Shown here piece by piece: positions 15,944 through 24,651 of a DNA stretch of 64,000 nucleotides. This DNA comes from Pseudomonadota bacterium (GTDB taxonomy: Bacteria; Desulfobacterota; Desulfobacteria; Desulfobacterales; Desulfolunaceae). The notes under the pieces were generated by a model. It was given only the letters and a program-made list of their open reading frames with translations. It was not told the DNA's origin and made no database searches. A program made the translations under genes and the position numbers. Each line of letters begins with the position of its first letter. The stretch's first letter is position 1. Location: NCBI GenBank assembly GCA_018818835.1, contig JAHIRD010000148.1, forward strand, positions 1 through 64,000, given 5' to 3'.

Positions 15944-17878
15944 TTATTTTCGGGAATAAAATTCAAGGACCGGTCCCTGGCTCAAGCGGGTTTCCAAAAT
16001 GGAAAGGGGCGCTGATAAAAGTGTTATCAGCACATAGCCTTTCATCCGTGCAGGTAAGCGATTCTCCGCATGTTTGTTTCTCCGGAGCACATTTTGAAGA
16101 GACAAGGACCAGGCTGGCGGATCTCCAATATCTTTAATGGTGACCTGATCAAAGGCGCTGTGCTGAAAGGTCTTCTCCAATGTGTCTTTGGAAAAGAGCA
16201 GCAGATGGTATGGCAGGTGGAGCAAAGCCCAGTACCTTCCGAAAACTCTGAAACTCGGGCAGTTGATGTTTTCCGTTTCTCCGATCAAAAGGCCACCGGG
16301 TTTGAGAATCCTGTAAATACCGTTCAAAAGCCCCACAGGATCGGGTACATGCTCAATCACATGGTTGATCCGTACCAGGTCAAAGCTGTTTTCGGGAAAA
16401 TCCAAGGGGGAAAATGTCCCCTTAATGACGTCAAGGTTAAATACTGTTTTAGCCCGTCCGGCTGCCGTATGAGAGGGTTCTATGCCCAGAACCTCAAGGC
16501 CCAGTCTGTCCCTTAAAATAGCCAGCTTTTCACCGGCCCCACAACCGATATCCAGAAGTTTCTGACCTTTTTGAACCCCGAGTTTTTTCATAAGATTGAG
16601 GGTCCGACCCATATAAATTCCCATGAGAAATCCTTTAAACCCCCTGGGTTGGGGATTGAAATGGATGTATTCCTCCGGATACCAGGACAGTGCCTCATCA
16701 ACGTCAAGCATAGGTACCTGCTGAATCAAGCCGCAGCCTGAGCATGTCCTGAGATTTCCTGTCCAGGAAAGGCCATATTCAACTTCATTGAGATCTGAAA
16801 GAAAATGCCGGTTGACAGGGCGTCCGCATACCACGCATGGGGGTGACTGGTCCTTGAAAAAAAGCTCGTGGGGAACCGGGCGTTGTTTGAAATCATTTTC
16901 AAACCAGCGACGGATATAATCGAAGTTTTCAGCCGGGGGACAATGATCCGGGAATCCCCTGAAAAGTTCGTGGTTTCGGCCACGTTCAAGAATGGTGGCC
17001 AGGGATTCGTCTTTGATATTCCCAAAGGCGATCTGGAAAAAAGTGCAGGGCTGAACATCCCCGTAAGCATTGATGTGAAAGCGCTCGGAAAAGGCAGGGC
17101 ACCCGAAGTTCATCAGGTTGTTTTCAAGATCAATATAGAGATAGGGGTTTTCACGGGAAATTATTCTGAGCTTTATGCTGTCGTCAGGGTTAAGCAGAAT
17201 ATGGCGGTTTTGTGCCCATCGGCCCTGGGGCACCGCGAAATTCAAGCCGATCTTGACCTTGTGTGTGTTGGAAAAGCGGATGACGTCACGAATTTCATGG
17301 CCTGCCAGAGACCGGTGGGAGGCCAGCCAGGTGAAAAACACATCCATGCCGTGACGCCGGACCATGCGCAGCTGTTTTGTCTTGATGTTCATGACCTCGG
17401 ACCAGTTGGCGGTTTCATGGAAAGCATCGAAACTGATTTGCACATTATCCACTCCCATGGATTTCAACTGTCGGCAAACCTCATCGCTAAGCAGGGTCCC
17501 ATTGGTCTGAACCTGAAACAGCATGGAGTTTCGGCCCACCTGACGGATGATGTCCCTTAACCTGTCCAGGCTCATCAAAACTTCACCTCCGGTGAAGGTC
17601 ACATAGAATCCCCCTGTTTTTTTTAACTGAAAAATGGCTTGAATAATGTCTTTATCATCCATTTCCTTCCGGTTCGGGTTTTTTTGAAGAGCCACGTTGC
17701 AGTGGGGACAGGATAGGTTGCAATCATAGGACAGGGCCATGTCCATGCCCCTTAGGGCAGGTTTTTTAAGCATACGGCGCATCAGAAAATAAAGGACCCT
17801 CAGAAATATCATGGGCTTGTCATGCCAGGTATGACACACAAACGACAGGTTGTTCAGGAATTTAGGGGAGCGATTCAT
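15944..17878 (-). CDS. Radical SAM protein fused to class I methyltransferase
   Basis: About 644 residues from the ATG at 17878; a TTG at 17941 would add 21 residues, and neither start has a clear ribosome site. After a basic N-terminus the radical SAM domain has CNLSCPHC (CxxxCxxC for the 4Fe-4S cluster), FTGGEVLMS and SFDAFHE, and ends with a SPASM-like segment containing FGCPAFSERFHINAYGDVQPCTFF. Then come a zinc-ribbon-like part (CVVCGRPV ... CSGCGLIQ) and a Rossmann methyltransferase with LLDIGCGAGEKL, RINHVIEHVPDP and LKPGGLLIGE. Both halves use SAM but differently. It is divergent from two B12-type radical SAM genes. The substrate is unknown; a peptide or surface-polymer intermediate is possible. 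Confidence 0.83.
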   Translation of the reverse strand: MNRSPKFLNNLSFVCHTWHDKPMIFLRVLYFLMRRMLKKPALRGMDMALSYDCNLSCPHCNVALQKNPNRKEMDDKDIIQAIFQLKKTGGFYVTFTGGEVLMSLDRLRDIIRQVGRNSMLFQVQTNGTLLSDEVCRQLKSMGVDNVQISFDAFHETANWSEVMNIKTKQLRMVRRHGMDVFFTWLASHRSLAGHEIRDVIRFSNTHKVKIGLNFAVPQGRWAQNRHILLNPDDSIKLRIISRENPYLYIDLENNLMNFGCPAFSERFHINAYGDVQPCTFFQIAFGNIKDESLATILERGRNHELFRGFPDHCPPAENFDYIRRWFENDFKQRPVPHELFFKDQSPPCVVCGRPVNRHFLSDLNEVEYGLSWTGNLRTCSGCGLIQQVPMLDVDEALSWYPEEYIHFNPQPRGFKGFLMGIYMGRTLNLMKKLGVQKGQKLLDIGCGAGEKLAILRDRLGLEVLGIEPSHTAAGRAKTVFNLDVIKGTFSPLDFPENSFDLVRINHVIEHVPDPVGLLNGIYRILKPGGLLIGETENINCPSFRVFGRYWALLHLPYHLLLFSKDTLEKTFQHSAFDQVTIKDIGDPPAWSLSLQNVLRRNKHAENRLPARMKGYVLITLLSAPLSILETRLSQGPVLEFYSRK

Positions 17879-18039
17879 GAAGGCTGAAACAGTTATGTCA
17901 GAAAAAAGTGGCACGATTTCAACCCTTTTTATATTTACCAAATGGGAAAAACATGTGAATGCTATATACAGAGAGGTTTTTTTATGTCAAGCAGAATCGC
18001 GGTGATGGGACATTGGGACAGTATGAATTGTGTGATGGT

Positions 18040-19473
18040 ATGCTCAAAATAGTGTTTGTTCAGAAAGATGTGTTTGCAAAACCCGGGATCATGGCCTTGT
18101 CAGCCAGTGTGAAACGGGCAGGGCACGTCTGTTTATTGGTTGTGGCTGATCTTGAGAAACAACCCGTTCAAGCGATTCTGGATCATAAGCCCGATGTCAT
18201 TGCGTTTTCCATCACCACCGGCGAATATCCCTTTATGGAGAAAATCGGGCGCTGTATTCGTCAGCGTTTCAACGGCCGGATCATTTGCGGAGGCCCACAC
18301 CCCACCTTTTACCCCGAGGTTTTGAAGGATGACTATCTGGATGCCATCTGCCGGGGGGAAGGCGACGATGCCTTGCCCGAATACCTGAACGCCTTGGAAA
18401 GAAACCAGGGTTGGGATAAAATACAGAACATGCATGTCAAGCAAAATGGGCAGATACGGGAAAATCCTCTCAGGCCCCTGATTAGTGATCTGGACAGTCT
18501 CCCTTTTTATGACCGAAATCTTTATACGGCCTATTTGCTTTACAGAAAAAAGGGCCATGAGATTTTATACCATCAGGTGGTCATGACAGGGAGAGGATGC
18601 CCCCAGTCCTGCTCGTTTTGTTTCAACGCCTGTTACAATGCCCTTTACCAGGGAAAAGGACCTGTTCTCAGGCGTCGTTCCGTGGAACATATCATCCGGG
18701 AACTCCGTCAGTTGTCATCCACTTCGGGTCCACGGTTCATCACCTTTGACGATGACAGCTTCACCTTGGCTCCCCAATCCTGGCTGGATGACTTTTGCGA
18801 AACCTATGCACGGGAGATCGCCATTCCCTTTAAGATCAATTCCACAGCCGGTGTTCTTACGGAAAGCCGGGTCAAGGCCCTGAAAAAAGCCGGGTGCCAT
18901 GCCGTGAAAATCGGACTTGAAAGCGGGAATGAAGATTTGAGAAACCGGATACTCAACAAAAAGGTCAAAAACAAAACGCTTGAGGATGCGGCCATCCAGC
19001 TCCATAAGAACGGAATCAGGCTTCAGACATTCAACATGGTGGGGCTTCCCGGTGAAACCCTTGACCTTGCCCTTGAAACCTATGCCCTGAATCAGAAGAT
19101 CAAGCCGGATTTTGCCTGGTGCTCTCTGTTGAATCCTTATCCTGGCACGGCCATCCACCTTCAATGTGAACGTAAGGGGCTTTTAAAGACACCCAACCGT
19201 TACTCCGGTGCCGGATACTCCTATTTCACCCAAAGCCCCATGGCGATCCCGGAACCCCTGATCCGTCTTCAAAAACTCATGTATGTGGCCGTTATTCTAA
19301 GGCTTTCACCCAAATTGGTCAGGCGGCTTGTGTCACTGCCCTTGACCCGGCAGTATCAATTTTTGTTCGGCATTGGCATGTTCTGGGGATTGACTCGGAT
19401 TAACAAGCATTCCTTGATAAATACCTTGACATTGTCTTTGCGATATTTTTCAAAGTACAACCATGAACACTGA
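18040..19473 (+). CDS. B12-binding-type radical SAM protein
   Basis: 477 residues from the ATG at 18040 (family members begin at MLKIVFVQKD; an in-frame ATG at 17959 lacks support). Residues 1-140 form a cobalamin-binding-type domain: GIMALSASVKRAGH, KPDVIAFSITTGEYPF, GRIICGGPHPTFYPE, ICRGEGDDALPE. The radical SAM domain carries GRGCPQSCSFCFN with the CxxxCxxC cluster site, FDDDSFTL, and KIGLESGNEDLRNRIL. The canonical DxHxxG motif of B12 binders is not seen, so cobalamin use is uncertain. The C-terminal 80 residues are hydrophobic and basic. It overlaps the next gene by 11 bases and probably works with it on a hydrophobic substrate such as a lipid; that is inference. Confidence 0.8.
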   Translation: MLKIVFVQKDVFAKPGIMALSASVKRAGHVCLLVVADLEKQPVQAILDHKPDVIAFSITTGEYPFMEKIGRCIRQRFNGRIICGGPHPTFYPEVLKDDYLDAICRGEGDDALPEYLNALERNQGWDKIQNMHVKQNGQIRENPLRPLISDLDSLPFYDRNLYTAYLLYRKKGHEILYHQVVMTGRGCPQSCSFCFNACYNALYQGKGPVLRRRSVEHIIRELRQLSSTSGPRFITFDDDSFTLAPQSWLDDFCETYAREIAIPFKINSTAGVLTESRVKALKKAGCHAVKIGLESGNEDLRNRILNKKVKNKTLEDAAIQLHKNGIRLQTFNMVGLPGETLDLALETYALNQKIKPDFAWCSLLNPYPGTAIHLQCERKGLLKTPNRYSGAGYSYFTQSPMAIPEPLIRLQKLMYVAVILRLSPKLVRRLVSLPLTRQYQFLFGIGMFWGLTRINKHSLINTLTLSLRYFSKYNHEH

Positions 19474-20929
19474 TAAATCCAATAAAAAAATCATGCTTAT
19501 CTACCCGCCGGGCAAAGCGTATCAACGGGGGGAAGATCGCTGCCAGGGAAACATCGAGAATTCGGCGGCAACCTCGATCCATGCATGCAATGACCTGGGG
19601 TATGTGGCATCGGGCCTTCACGGCCTTCCGTACAGGATTTTTCTCAAAGACTACCCGGTTGAAAAAGGGCGTGTCAGCGATTTAATCAGTGATTTTAAAA
19701 CCTTTTTCCCTGACCTTGTGTTTATGAGTATTACCCAGGCCACAATTTTTCATGATCTTGATACCATTGCACGTTTGAAAACATTGCATTCCGGGCTTGT
19801 GGTGGTTCTCAAAGGGGCCTTGTTTTTTGACCCTGTTGACACAGGTTTATCCAGGCTGGACCTGTCCTGTGTGGACTATCTGATCGGAGGTGAAAGTGAT
19901 TTTGTAGGGGCCCGACTGATTCACTGTCATTTCAACAACAAAAGTCCCCATCATTTGGGGGGGATATTGTACAAACATCAAGGGGCATGGATTAAAACTG
20001 ATTTTTCTCGATTTGAAGACAATCTGGATTGTCTTCGTTTCCCTGACCGGTCCCTGATGAACAACCAAAGGTACACACGGCCCGACACAGGGCGGGCCCA
20101 GGCCACCATCAGCGTGGCCCGGGGATGTCCGTCTTCCTGCATATACTGCCTGACCCCCATTATTTCCGGGAAAAAACTCAGGCAGCGAAGCCCTGAAAAT
20201 GTCATGGCCGAACTTCGGGAGTGCTATCACCGGTTCAAAATCCATGATTTTTTTTTGAAATCCGATACCTTCACCCTGGATGCCTCCTGGGTCAAACGCT
20301 TATGCCACCTGATTATGGGCTCTGAGTTATGTGGCCACATTGCCTGGGTGGCCAATTCCCGGACCCGGCCCCTTGAATATGAAACCCTGGCCCTCATGAA
20401 GCAGGCAGGCTGCTGGCTCGTGGCCTTTGGTTTTGAATCCGGAAGTCCGGAATCACTGATCAAGATGGGGAAGGGTGCCACTGTGGATGACAGCCTCAGG
20501 GCTGCAGGCCTTGCCAGGAAGGCCGGTCTTAAAATTTTTGGTTTTTTTATGGCAGGATTCCCCTGGGAAAACATGGACCACCTTAAGGCCACCGAAGACT
20601 TGATCTATGGGATAAATGCCGATTTTATCGAAATCCACATCCCCATTCCCCATGCAAAAACCCCTTTAAACCATCTTTGCACCGTGACAGGTCAATATTC
20701 TGTGGATGACCTGGGGCATGATTATTTTGCCTCGCCGGCCACAGGAACCTTGCATCTATCCAAAGGCCAGATCCAGGACTTTAGAAAACGGGTTCTGTTT
20801 GACTATTATTTTCGAGTGTCCTATATCCTAAATCGTCTTAAAGACACTATTAAAAATCCCAAGGCTTTGATCTATTACGGGCACTATGCCTTGAGGTTGT
20901 TTGTCAATCTTGTTCGTGTCCGTCCTTAA
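19463..20929 (+). CDS. B12-binding-type radical SAM protein (second)
   Basis: 488 residues. N-terminal B12-type domain (KIMLIYPPGKAYQRGED, LGYVASGLHGLPYRIFLKDYP, FPDLVFMSITQATIF, DYLIGGESDF), then a radical SAM core with ARGCPSSCIYCLTP (CxxxCxxC), FFLKSDTFTLDASW, VAFGFESGSPESL and GFFMAGFPWE. The order matches the HpnJ/BchE-like class of radical SAM enzymes that act on lipids, bacteriochlorin or phosphonate intermediates. It overlaps the previous gene by 11 bases, so translation is probably coupled, and a membrane kinase-like gene follows 43 bp downstream. The two radical SAM proteins are only distantly related. Confidence 0.8.
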   Translation: MNTDKSNKKIMLIYPPGKAYQRGEDRCQGNIENSAATSIHACNDLGYVASGLHGLPYRIFLKDYPVEKGRVSDLISDFKTFFPDLVFMSITQATIFHDLDTIARLKTLHSGLVVVLKGALFFDPVDTGLSRLDLSCVDYLIGGESDFVGARLIHCHFNNKSPHHLGGILYKHQGAWIKTDFSRFEDNLDCLRFPDRSLMNNQRYTRPDTGRAQATISVARGCPSSCIYCLTPIISGKKLRQRSPENVMAELRECYHRFKIHDFFLKSDTFTLDASWVKRLCHLIMGSELCGHIAWVANSRTRPLEYETLALMKQAGCWLVAFGFESGSPESLIKMGKGATVDDSLRAAGLARKAGLKIFGFFMAGFPWENMDHLKATEDLIYGINADFIEIHIPIPHAKTPLNHLCTVTGQYSVDDLGHDYFASPATGTLHLSKGQIQDFRKRVLFDYYFRVSYILNRLKDTIKNPKALIYYGHYALRLFVNLVRVRP

Positions 20930-20972
20930 AGTCATGGGAGCACTTGGCCTGAAATTAAAGGAATGAATCCTA

Positions 20973-21710
20973 ATGGAAATGAACGTGTTTTTAGCCCAGG
21001 GAGCCACAATTGCCATTCATCTGATCATTTCATTTATCAACGGTCTGATGGTGAAGCATTTCCATGTGCGTGTTAATTATACCCGTAAGATCAATCACTT
21101 TTTTCTTTTTTTTCTCCCGATATTCATTAACAGTTGGCTTCCATACACCCATACAATGGTCTCAACATTCATCGGAATGGGGATCATGATCGGAATCCTG
21201 GGGATTTATATAGAACCCATCCGGCATCGCTTCACGTGGATCGGTATCGCCTTTTTGTCATTTGACAGGCCTGAAGACAGGCCCTATACCTTGTTATGGC
21301 TGACGACCCAGGTGATCGCAGGATCAATTGTCATCATTCCCCTTTATACTTATTTTTATTCTATCGGTATGATGCAGCTGATATACATTCCCATTCTCAT
21401 CAACGGAATAGGAGATGGCCTTGCCGAACCGGTGGGTATCCGTTTTGGCAAACATTATTATAAAACCCGGGCACTTTTTACAAAAAGACGCTACGTACGC
21501 ACCATTGAAGGCAGTGCCTGTGTTTTTATAACCAGCATCGTTTCAGTTGTTTTATTCAAAGAACTTTTTTCTGACCTACAGTTTATGGCGGCCCTTTTTA
21601 TCATTCCTGTCACCATGACGATTGTCGAAGCCATATCGCCTCATACCTGGGATACTCCCTTTCTTTACGGGGCTTCCGGCTTATCGATTTATGGCATTTT
21701 TATGATTTAG
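20973..21710 (+). CDS. Dolichol/phytol kinase-like integral membrane protein
   Basis: 245 residues with about seven hydrophobic helices. The segment GIGDGLAEPVGIRFGKHYY, followed 20 residues later by RTIEGSACVF, matches the signature of the SEC59/DGK1/VTE5 family (GDGxAxxxGxxFG...K..EGS), CTP-dependent kinases of polyprenols, diacylglycerol and phytol. I infer phosphorylation of an isoprenoid or lipid alcohol at the membrane. It is last in a run with two radical SAM genes and could prepare the lipid they modify, or supply polyprenyl phosphate for the glycosyltransferases near 28-36 kb. It converges with the Lrp gene; 93 bases lie between stops, without a clear terminator. Confidence 0.72.
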   Translation: MEMNVFLAQGATIAIHLIISFINGLMVKHFHVRVNYTRKINHFFLFFLPIFINSWLPYTHTMVSTFIGMGIMIGILGIYIEPIRHRFTWIGIAFLSFDRPEDRPYTLLWLTTQVIAGSIVIIPLYTYFYSIGMMQLIYIPILINGIGDGLAEPVGIRFGKHYYKTRALFTKRRYVRTIEGSACVFITSIVSVVLFKELFSDLQFMAALFIIPVTMTIVEAISPHTWDTPFLYGASGLSIYGIFMI

Positions 21711-21803
21711 ACAAAACCAAGCTGAAATACATAGTATATCGGTTATCATGTGCCGTCAGATCGGGGTCTAAACGGTTATCCCTATTATTTGCGGGTATGG
21801 ACG

Positions 21804-22277
21804 TCAATCAAGGGCGGTTCCGTAGATATAGTTCCGTTTTTCAAATTTCATGATCACCGATGTTTCCACTCGGATTACCCCGTCGATTTTGCTGATTTTA
21901 TTGTAGAGAAGGTCGTTCAATTCATCCCTGTTTTTGACAATGAATTCGGCATTGATATTGGAATCGCCGGTGGTGAGGATGATATACCATAACTCCTGAA
22001 AGGTTTTAAGCTCCGAGACAATGTCATCGATTTTTTTCATTTCCACATGAATATAGATGTTCCCTGTAAATTCGAACCCAAGCATAAACGGGTTGCTCAC
22101 AGCCACGATCTGGATGATTTCATCGTCGATCAGCCGTTTCAGACGGGATCTGACCGTTGATTCCGAAAGCTTCAGGTGCCTGGCCATGTCTGTGTTTGAG
22201 ATTCTGCCGTCCTGCTGCAGTAATTTGATCATGGCCGAATCGGTGGCGTCGATTGTTTTTTTTTTTGTTTCCTGCAT
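21804..22277 (-). CDS. Lrp/AsnC-family transcriptional regulator
   Basis: 157 residues. N-terminal winged helix: IDATDSAMIKLLQQDGRISNTDMARHLKLSESTVRSRLKRL, with the recognition helix in the second half. C-terminal RAM domain with GFEFTGNIYIHVEM, LWYIILTTGDSNINAEF and KIDGVIRVETSVIM, which binds amino acids and forms octamers in known members. It is divergent from panB, so it may control panB and itself in response to an amino acid; valine-family metabolites would make sense since ketopantoate derives from ketoisovalerate. That link is inference. Confidence 0.87.
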   Translation of the reverse strand: MQETKKKTIDATDSAMIKLLQQDGRISNTDMARHLKLSESTVRSRLKRLIDDEIIQIVAVSNPFMLGFEFTGNIYIHVEMKKIDDIVSELKTFQELWYIILTTGDSNINAEFIVKNRDELNDLLYNKISKIDGVIRVETSVIMKFEKRNYIYGTALD

Positions 22278-22472
22278 GGTGCCCCTTTTAAAATCCTGTC
22301 TGGTTCATGATGTATTCATTAATGCCACAGAGACTGCCTGATGTCAAAAGACCTCTTTGCGGCTGTGTGGTCAGACTATGTGATTGTTTTGAACAAATAA
22401 TCATAAATATACGAAATGTGTAATTTTTATGTTGAATTTTAGCATTATTCGTATTTTATTGATATATATTAA

Positions 22473-22500
22473 TTGACAATCGCATATACGGTGGTTTAAT
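22473..22500 (+). promoter_or_regulatory. panB promoter
   Basis: TTGACA (22473-22478) and TTTAAT (22495-22500), 16 bp apart, in a strongly AT-rich region. Transcription would start near 22507, placing the hairpin at 22512-22554 at the very 5' end of a leader about 125 nt long. Confidence 0.6.
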
Positions 22501-22511
22501 AAACGACATAT

Positions 22512-22554
22512 GCCCCGGTAGGGATAAGGGCTGTAGCCACCTAGGGTCAGGGGC
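22512..22554 (+). ncRNA. Candidate pan-motif RNA in the panB leader
   Basis: The leader folds as one interrupted hairpin: GCCCC (22512-22516) with GGGGC (22550-22554), GGU (22517-22519) with ACC (22539-22541), and GGC (22529-22531) with GCC (22536-22538) around a UGUA loop. A 9-nt bulge AGGGAUAAG on the 5' side and an 8-nt bulge UAGGGUCA on the 3' side give similar AGGGN sequences on both strands. The published pan motif is a hairpin with conserved internal loops upstream of panB/panC/panD genes, including in Deltaproteobacteria. Location and general shape agree; I cannot check the consensus. Confidence 0.5.
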
Positions 22555-22633
22555 TCAATCCAGCTCTATCGTTGGTTTGGTCAGGCAATCAGTCAGATTT
22601 CACATATGCAATGCTTATCGAAAGGAGACGGAT

Positions 22634-23482
22634 ATGGAACGACGAGTGACAGTAGAAACACTTGGTGAAATGAAACATCTAAACGAACCGATCACCATGC
22701 TTACCTGCTATGATTATCCCACAGCACGGAGCATGGATGATGCAGGGATTGAGATTATTTTTATCGGGGATTCGGTGGGCACCAATGTCCTGGGCTATGA
22801 CAGCCCCTGTGATGTAACCATGGACGACATGCTTCATCATACACGTGCAGTCAGGAGGGGCGTGAAAAAGGGATTGGTCCTTGTAGATATGCCCTATAAA
22901 AGCTATGAAACCCCGGAGATGGCCTTGGCAAACGCACGGCGGTTTACGGATGCCGGGGCCGATATGATCAAACTTGAGGGAGGGCGCGAGATCGCAGGTA
23001 TCATCCGCTTTCTTGCCGAAAACAACATTGCTGTGATGGCTCATATCGGCCATACACCCCAGACCTTTCAAGAAGGGGGACGAGTGGTGGTCGGCATCAC
23101 ACCCGAAGAAGCCAAGGGTGTATACGACGATGCCCTGGAACTTGAAGCCGCAGGAGCCATGTCCGTATTGCTGGAATGTGTTCCGGCTAAAGTGACCGAG
23201 GTGATTACCCGGGCGCTATCTGTGCCCACCATCGGAATTGGCTGCGGCTCAGAATGTGACGGGCAGGTCCTTGTGGTCAATGACCTGCTCGGCTGGAACG
23301 ATCATTCCTTACGTATATTTAAAAAATATGATGAGTATTATGACCGTTCAAAACGTCATTTCCAAGGATATATATCTGATGTAAAATCCCGGAAATTTCC
23401 GGGAGAGGAAAACATCTTTCGTATAAAACAAGATGCCTTTGACTCATTTTTGACCCTGACAGAGGCCGGTTCAATGGCTTAG
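22634..23482 (+). CDS. panB: 3-methyl-2-oxobutanoate hydroxymethyltransferase
   Basis: 282 residues from the ATG at 22634, directly after AAGGAG; an upstream in-frame ATG at 22577 lies inside the leader. The PanB TIM barrel is well conserved: MLTCYDYPTARSMDDAGIE, GDSVGTNVLGYDS with the metal/substrate Asp, VDMPYKSYETPEMAL, ADMIKLEGG, MAHIGHTPQ (where many PanB have GHLGLTPQ), VLLECVP with the catalytic Glu, GIGCGSECDGQVLV. It transfers a hydroxymethyl group from methylenetetrahydrofolate to ketoisovalerate to give ketopantoate, the first step to pantothenate and CoA. No panC or panD follows. It has its own promoter and leader RNA, and a short terminator at 23483-23505. Confidence 0.9.
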   Translation: MERRVTVETLGEMKHLNEPITMLTCYDYPTARSMDDAGIEIIFIGDSVGTNVLGYDSPCDVTMDDMLHHTRAVRRGVKKGLVLVDMPYKSYETPEMALANARRFTDAGADMIKLEGGREIAGIIRFLAENNIAVMAHIGHTPQTFQEGGRVVVGITPEEAKGVYDDALELEAAGAMSVLLECVPAKVTEVITRALSVPTIGIGCGSECDGQVLVVNDLLGWNDHSLRIFKKYDEYYDRSKRHFQGYISDVKSRKFPGEENIFRIKQDAFDSFLTLTEAGSMA

Positions 23483-23505
23483 AAACTGGATCTGTTCAGT
23501 TTTTT
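23483..23505 (+). terminator. Terminator after panB
   Basis: AAACTG (23483-23488) pairs with CAGTTT (23497-23502), followed by further T residues to 23505. The stem is short but starts one base after the panB stop codon and is followed by a T-run, as in a Rho-independent terminator. Confidence 0.55.
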
Positions 23506-23524
23506 GCAAGCGCTTCATGGTTAA

Positions 23525-23568
23525 CCCGCTCCCGGTGGTCGCTTGCGAACACGAAGATCACAGCGCGG
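23525..23568 (+). repeat. Dispersed 44-bp repeat, copy B
   Basis: Plus-strand copy of the repeat at 10674-10717 (about 39 of 44 matches). It is followed to about 23690 by further degenerate direct repeats of words such as GTGTTCGTC, CACGAA and ACAAACACGG. The gap 23506-23778 otherwise holds no gene. Confidence 0.6.
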
Positions 23569-23778
23569 CAGACAGTGTTCAAATGTCCGTGTCAGTCCGT
23601 GGTCGTCTGTGTTCGTCCACGAAAGAAATAGTCTGGACAAACACGGTCTGTCACAGACAAACACGGACATGCCCCGCAGACGGTGTTGCAAGGTTAAACT
23701 GCTTTTTTCATTCCCAGGCTCTTGCCTCCAGAGGCATGGCTGGAGCCTTCACGTTATGATCGGTTCTTACTTTTTTTG

Positions 23779-24651
23779 TCAGGGTCGGGTGACAACACGA
23801 AACCCATTGTAATCATAGACGGAATTAGGATACTCACCATAACGTCCATCGACCACGCAATTGGCGTCCATGCTCATCCATGATCCGCCACGAACAATGC
23901 GAAATTCGCCTGTTCCAGGTCCGGTGGGGTCTGTTACATCACCAGCGTATGTGGCATTCCAATCCCAGCAGAATTCATACAAATTTCCGCTCATGTCAGA
24001 AATCCCAAGCTGATTTGGCAATTTTGTTCCAATGGTGTGGGTTAAATCATTGGAATTTCCGTCATGCCAGGCAACGCTGCCTAAAATATCACTTCCACTG
24101 TACTCGTAAGAATCTGTCCAATGTGCTCCGCCTCGTGCGGCATATTCCCATTCAGCTTCCGTGGGCAATCGGTAACCGTTGGCAGACCAGTTGCATTCAA
24201 CGGCATTCCAGTCTGCAAAGGAAGGATCTGAGCTGTAAACCGGTAGCGTGCTCCAGTCTTCAGGATCAGTTGATGCGCTGATGCTGTAGCAGGGGGTTAA
24301 TCCTTCTTCGACGCTCCGTTTATTGCAATACATCACTATTTCAAACCAGCTGATATGATAAACAGGATAGTTATCTCCGACACTGTTTCCGCTTGCCGGA
24401 TTACTTCCCATGATATCTGACCATTCTTTCTGTGTGACTTCATATTTCCCGATTGAAAAGTCGCTGACTGTCACGGCATTGATCACCTGATCGGATGAGG
24501 GGTCCACCATGTCAAATGTCCCGCCTTGAACTGATACCATGGCTCCGGGAACAGGAGCCTCGTATGGAGACGGATCCGTGTTGTCGTCATGGCCACAGGA
24601 AACAAGAAACAAACCGGCAAACATCACAATCGCAATGATACAATTTTTCAT
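23779..24651 (-). CDS. Lipoprotein with formylglycine-generating-enzyme-like (SUMF) domain
   Basis: 290 residues. A signal peptide ending in the lipobox LVSC (Cys19) indicates a lipoprotein. From about residue 35 the domain has the SUMF pattern: GGTFDM, FSIGKYEVTQKEWSDIMG, YPVYHISWFEIVMYCNKRS, GYRLPTEAEWEYAARGG, DMSGNLYEFCWDW, RIVRGGSWM and GFRVV. The active-site pair of true formylglycine-generating enzymes (C....C after RGGS) is not preserved: only one Cys is present. It is therefore more likely a binding or other non-FGE member. No sulfatase gene is nearby. It is divergent from the chemoreceptor gene. Confidence 0.83.
   Translation of the reverse strand: MKNCIIAIVMFAGLFLVSCGHDDNTDPSPYEAPVPGAMVSVQGGTFDMVDPSSDQVINAVTVSDFSIGKYEVTQKEWSDIMGSNPASGNSVGDNYPVYHISWFEIVMYCNKRSVEEGLTPCYSISASTDPEDWSTLPVYSSDPSFADWNAVECNWSANGYRLPTEAEWEYAARGGAHWTDSYEYSGSDILGSVAWHDGNSNDLTHTIGTKLPNQLGISDMSGNLYEFCWDWNATYAGDVTDPTGPGTGEFRIVRGGSWMSMDANCVVDGRYGEYPNSVYDYNGFRVVTRP

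Noticed and set aside
23517-23759. Open frames in the gap after panB
   Set aside because: They run through degenerate repeats and give Cys/Arg-rich sequences without any domain.
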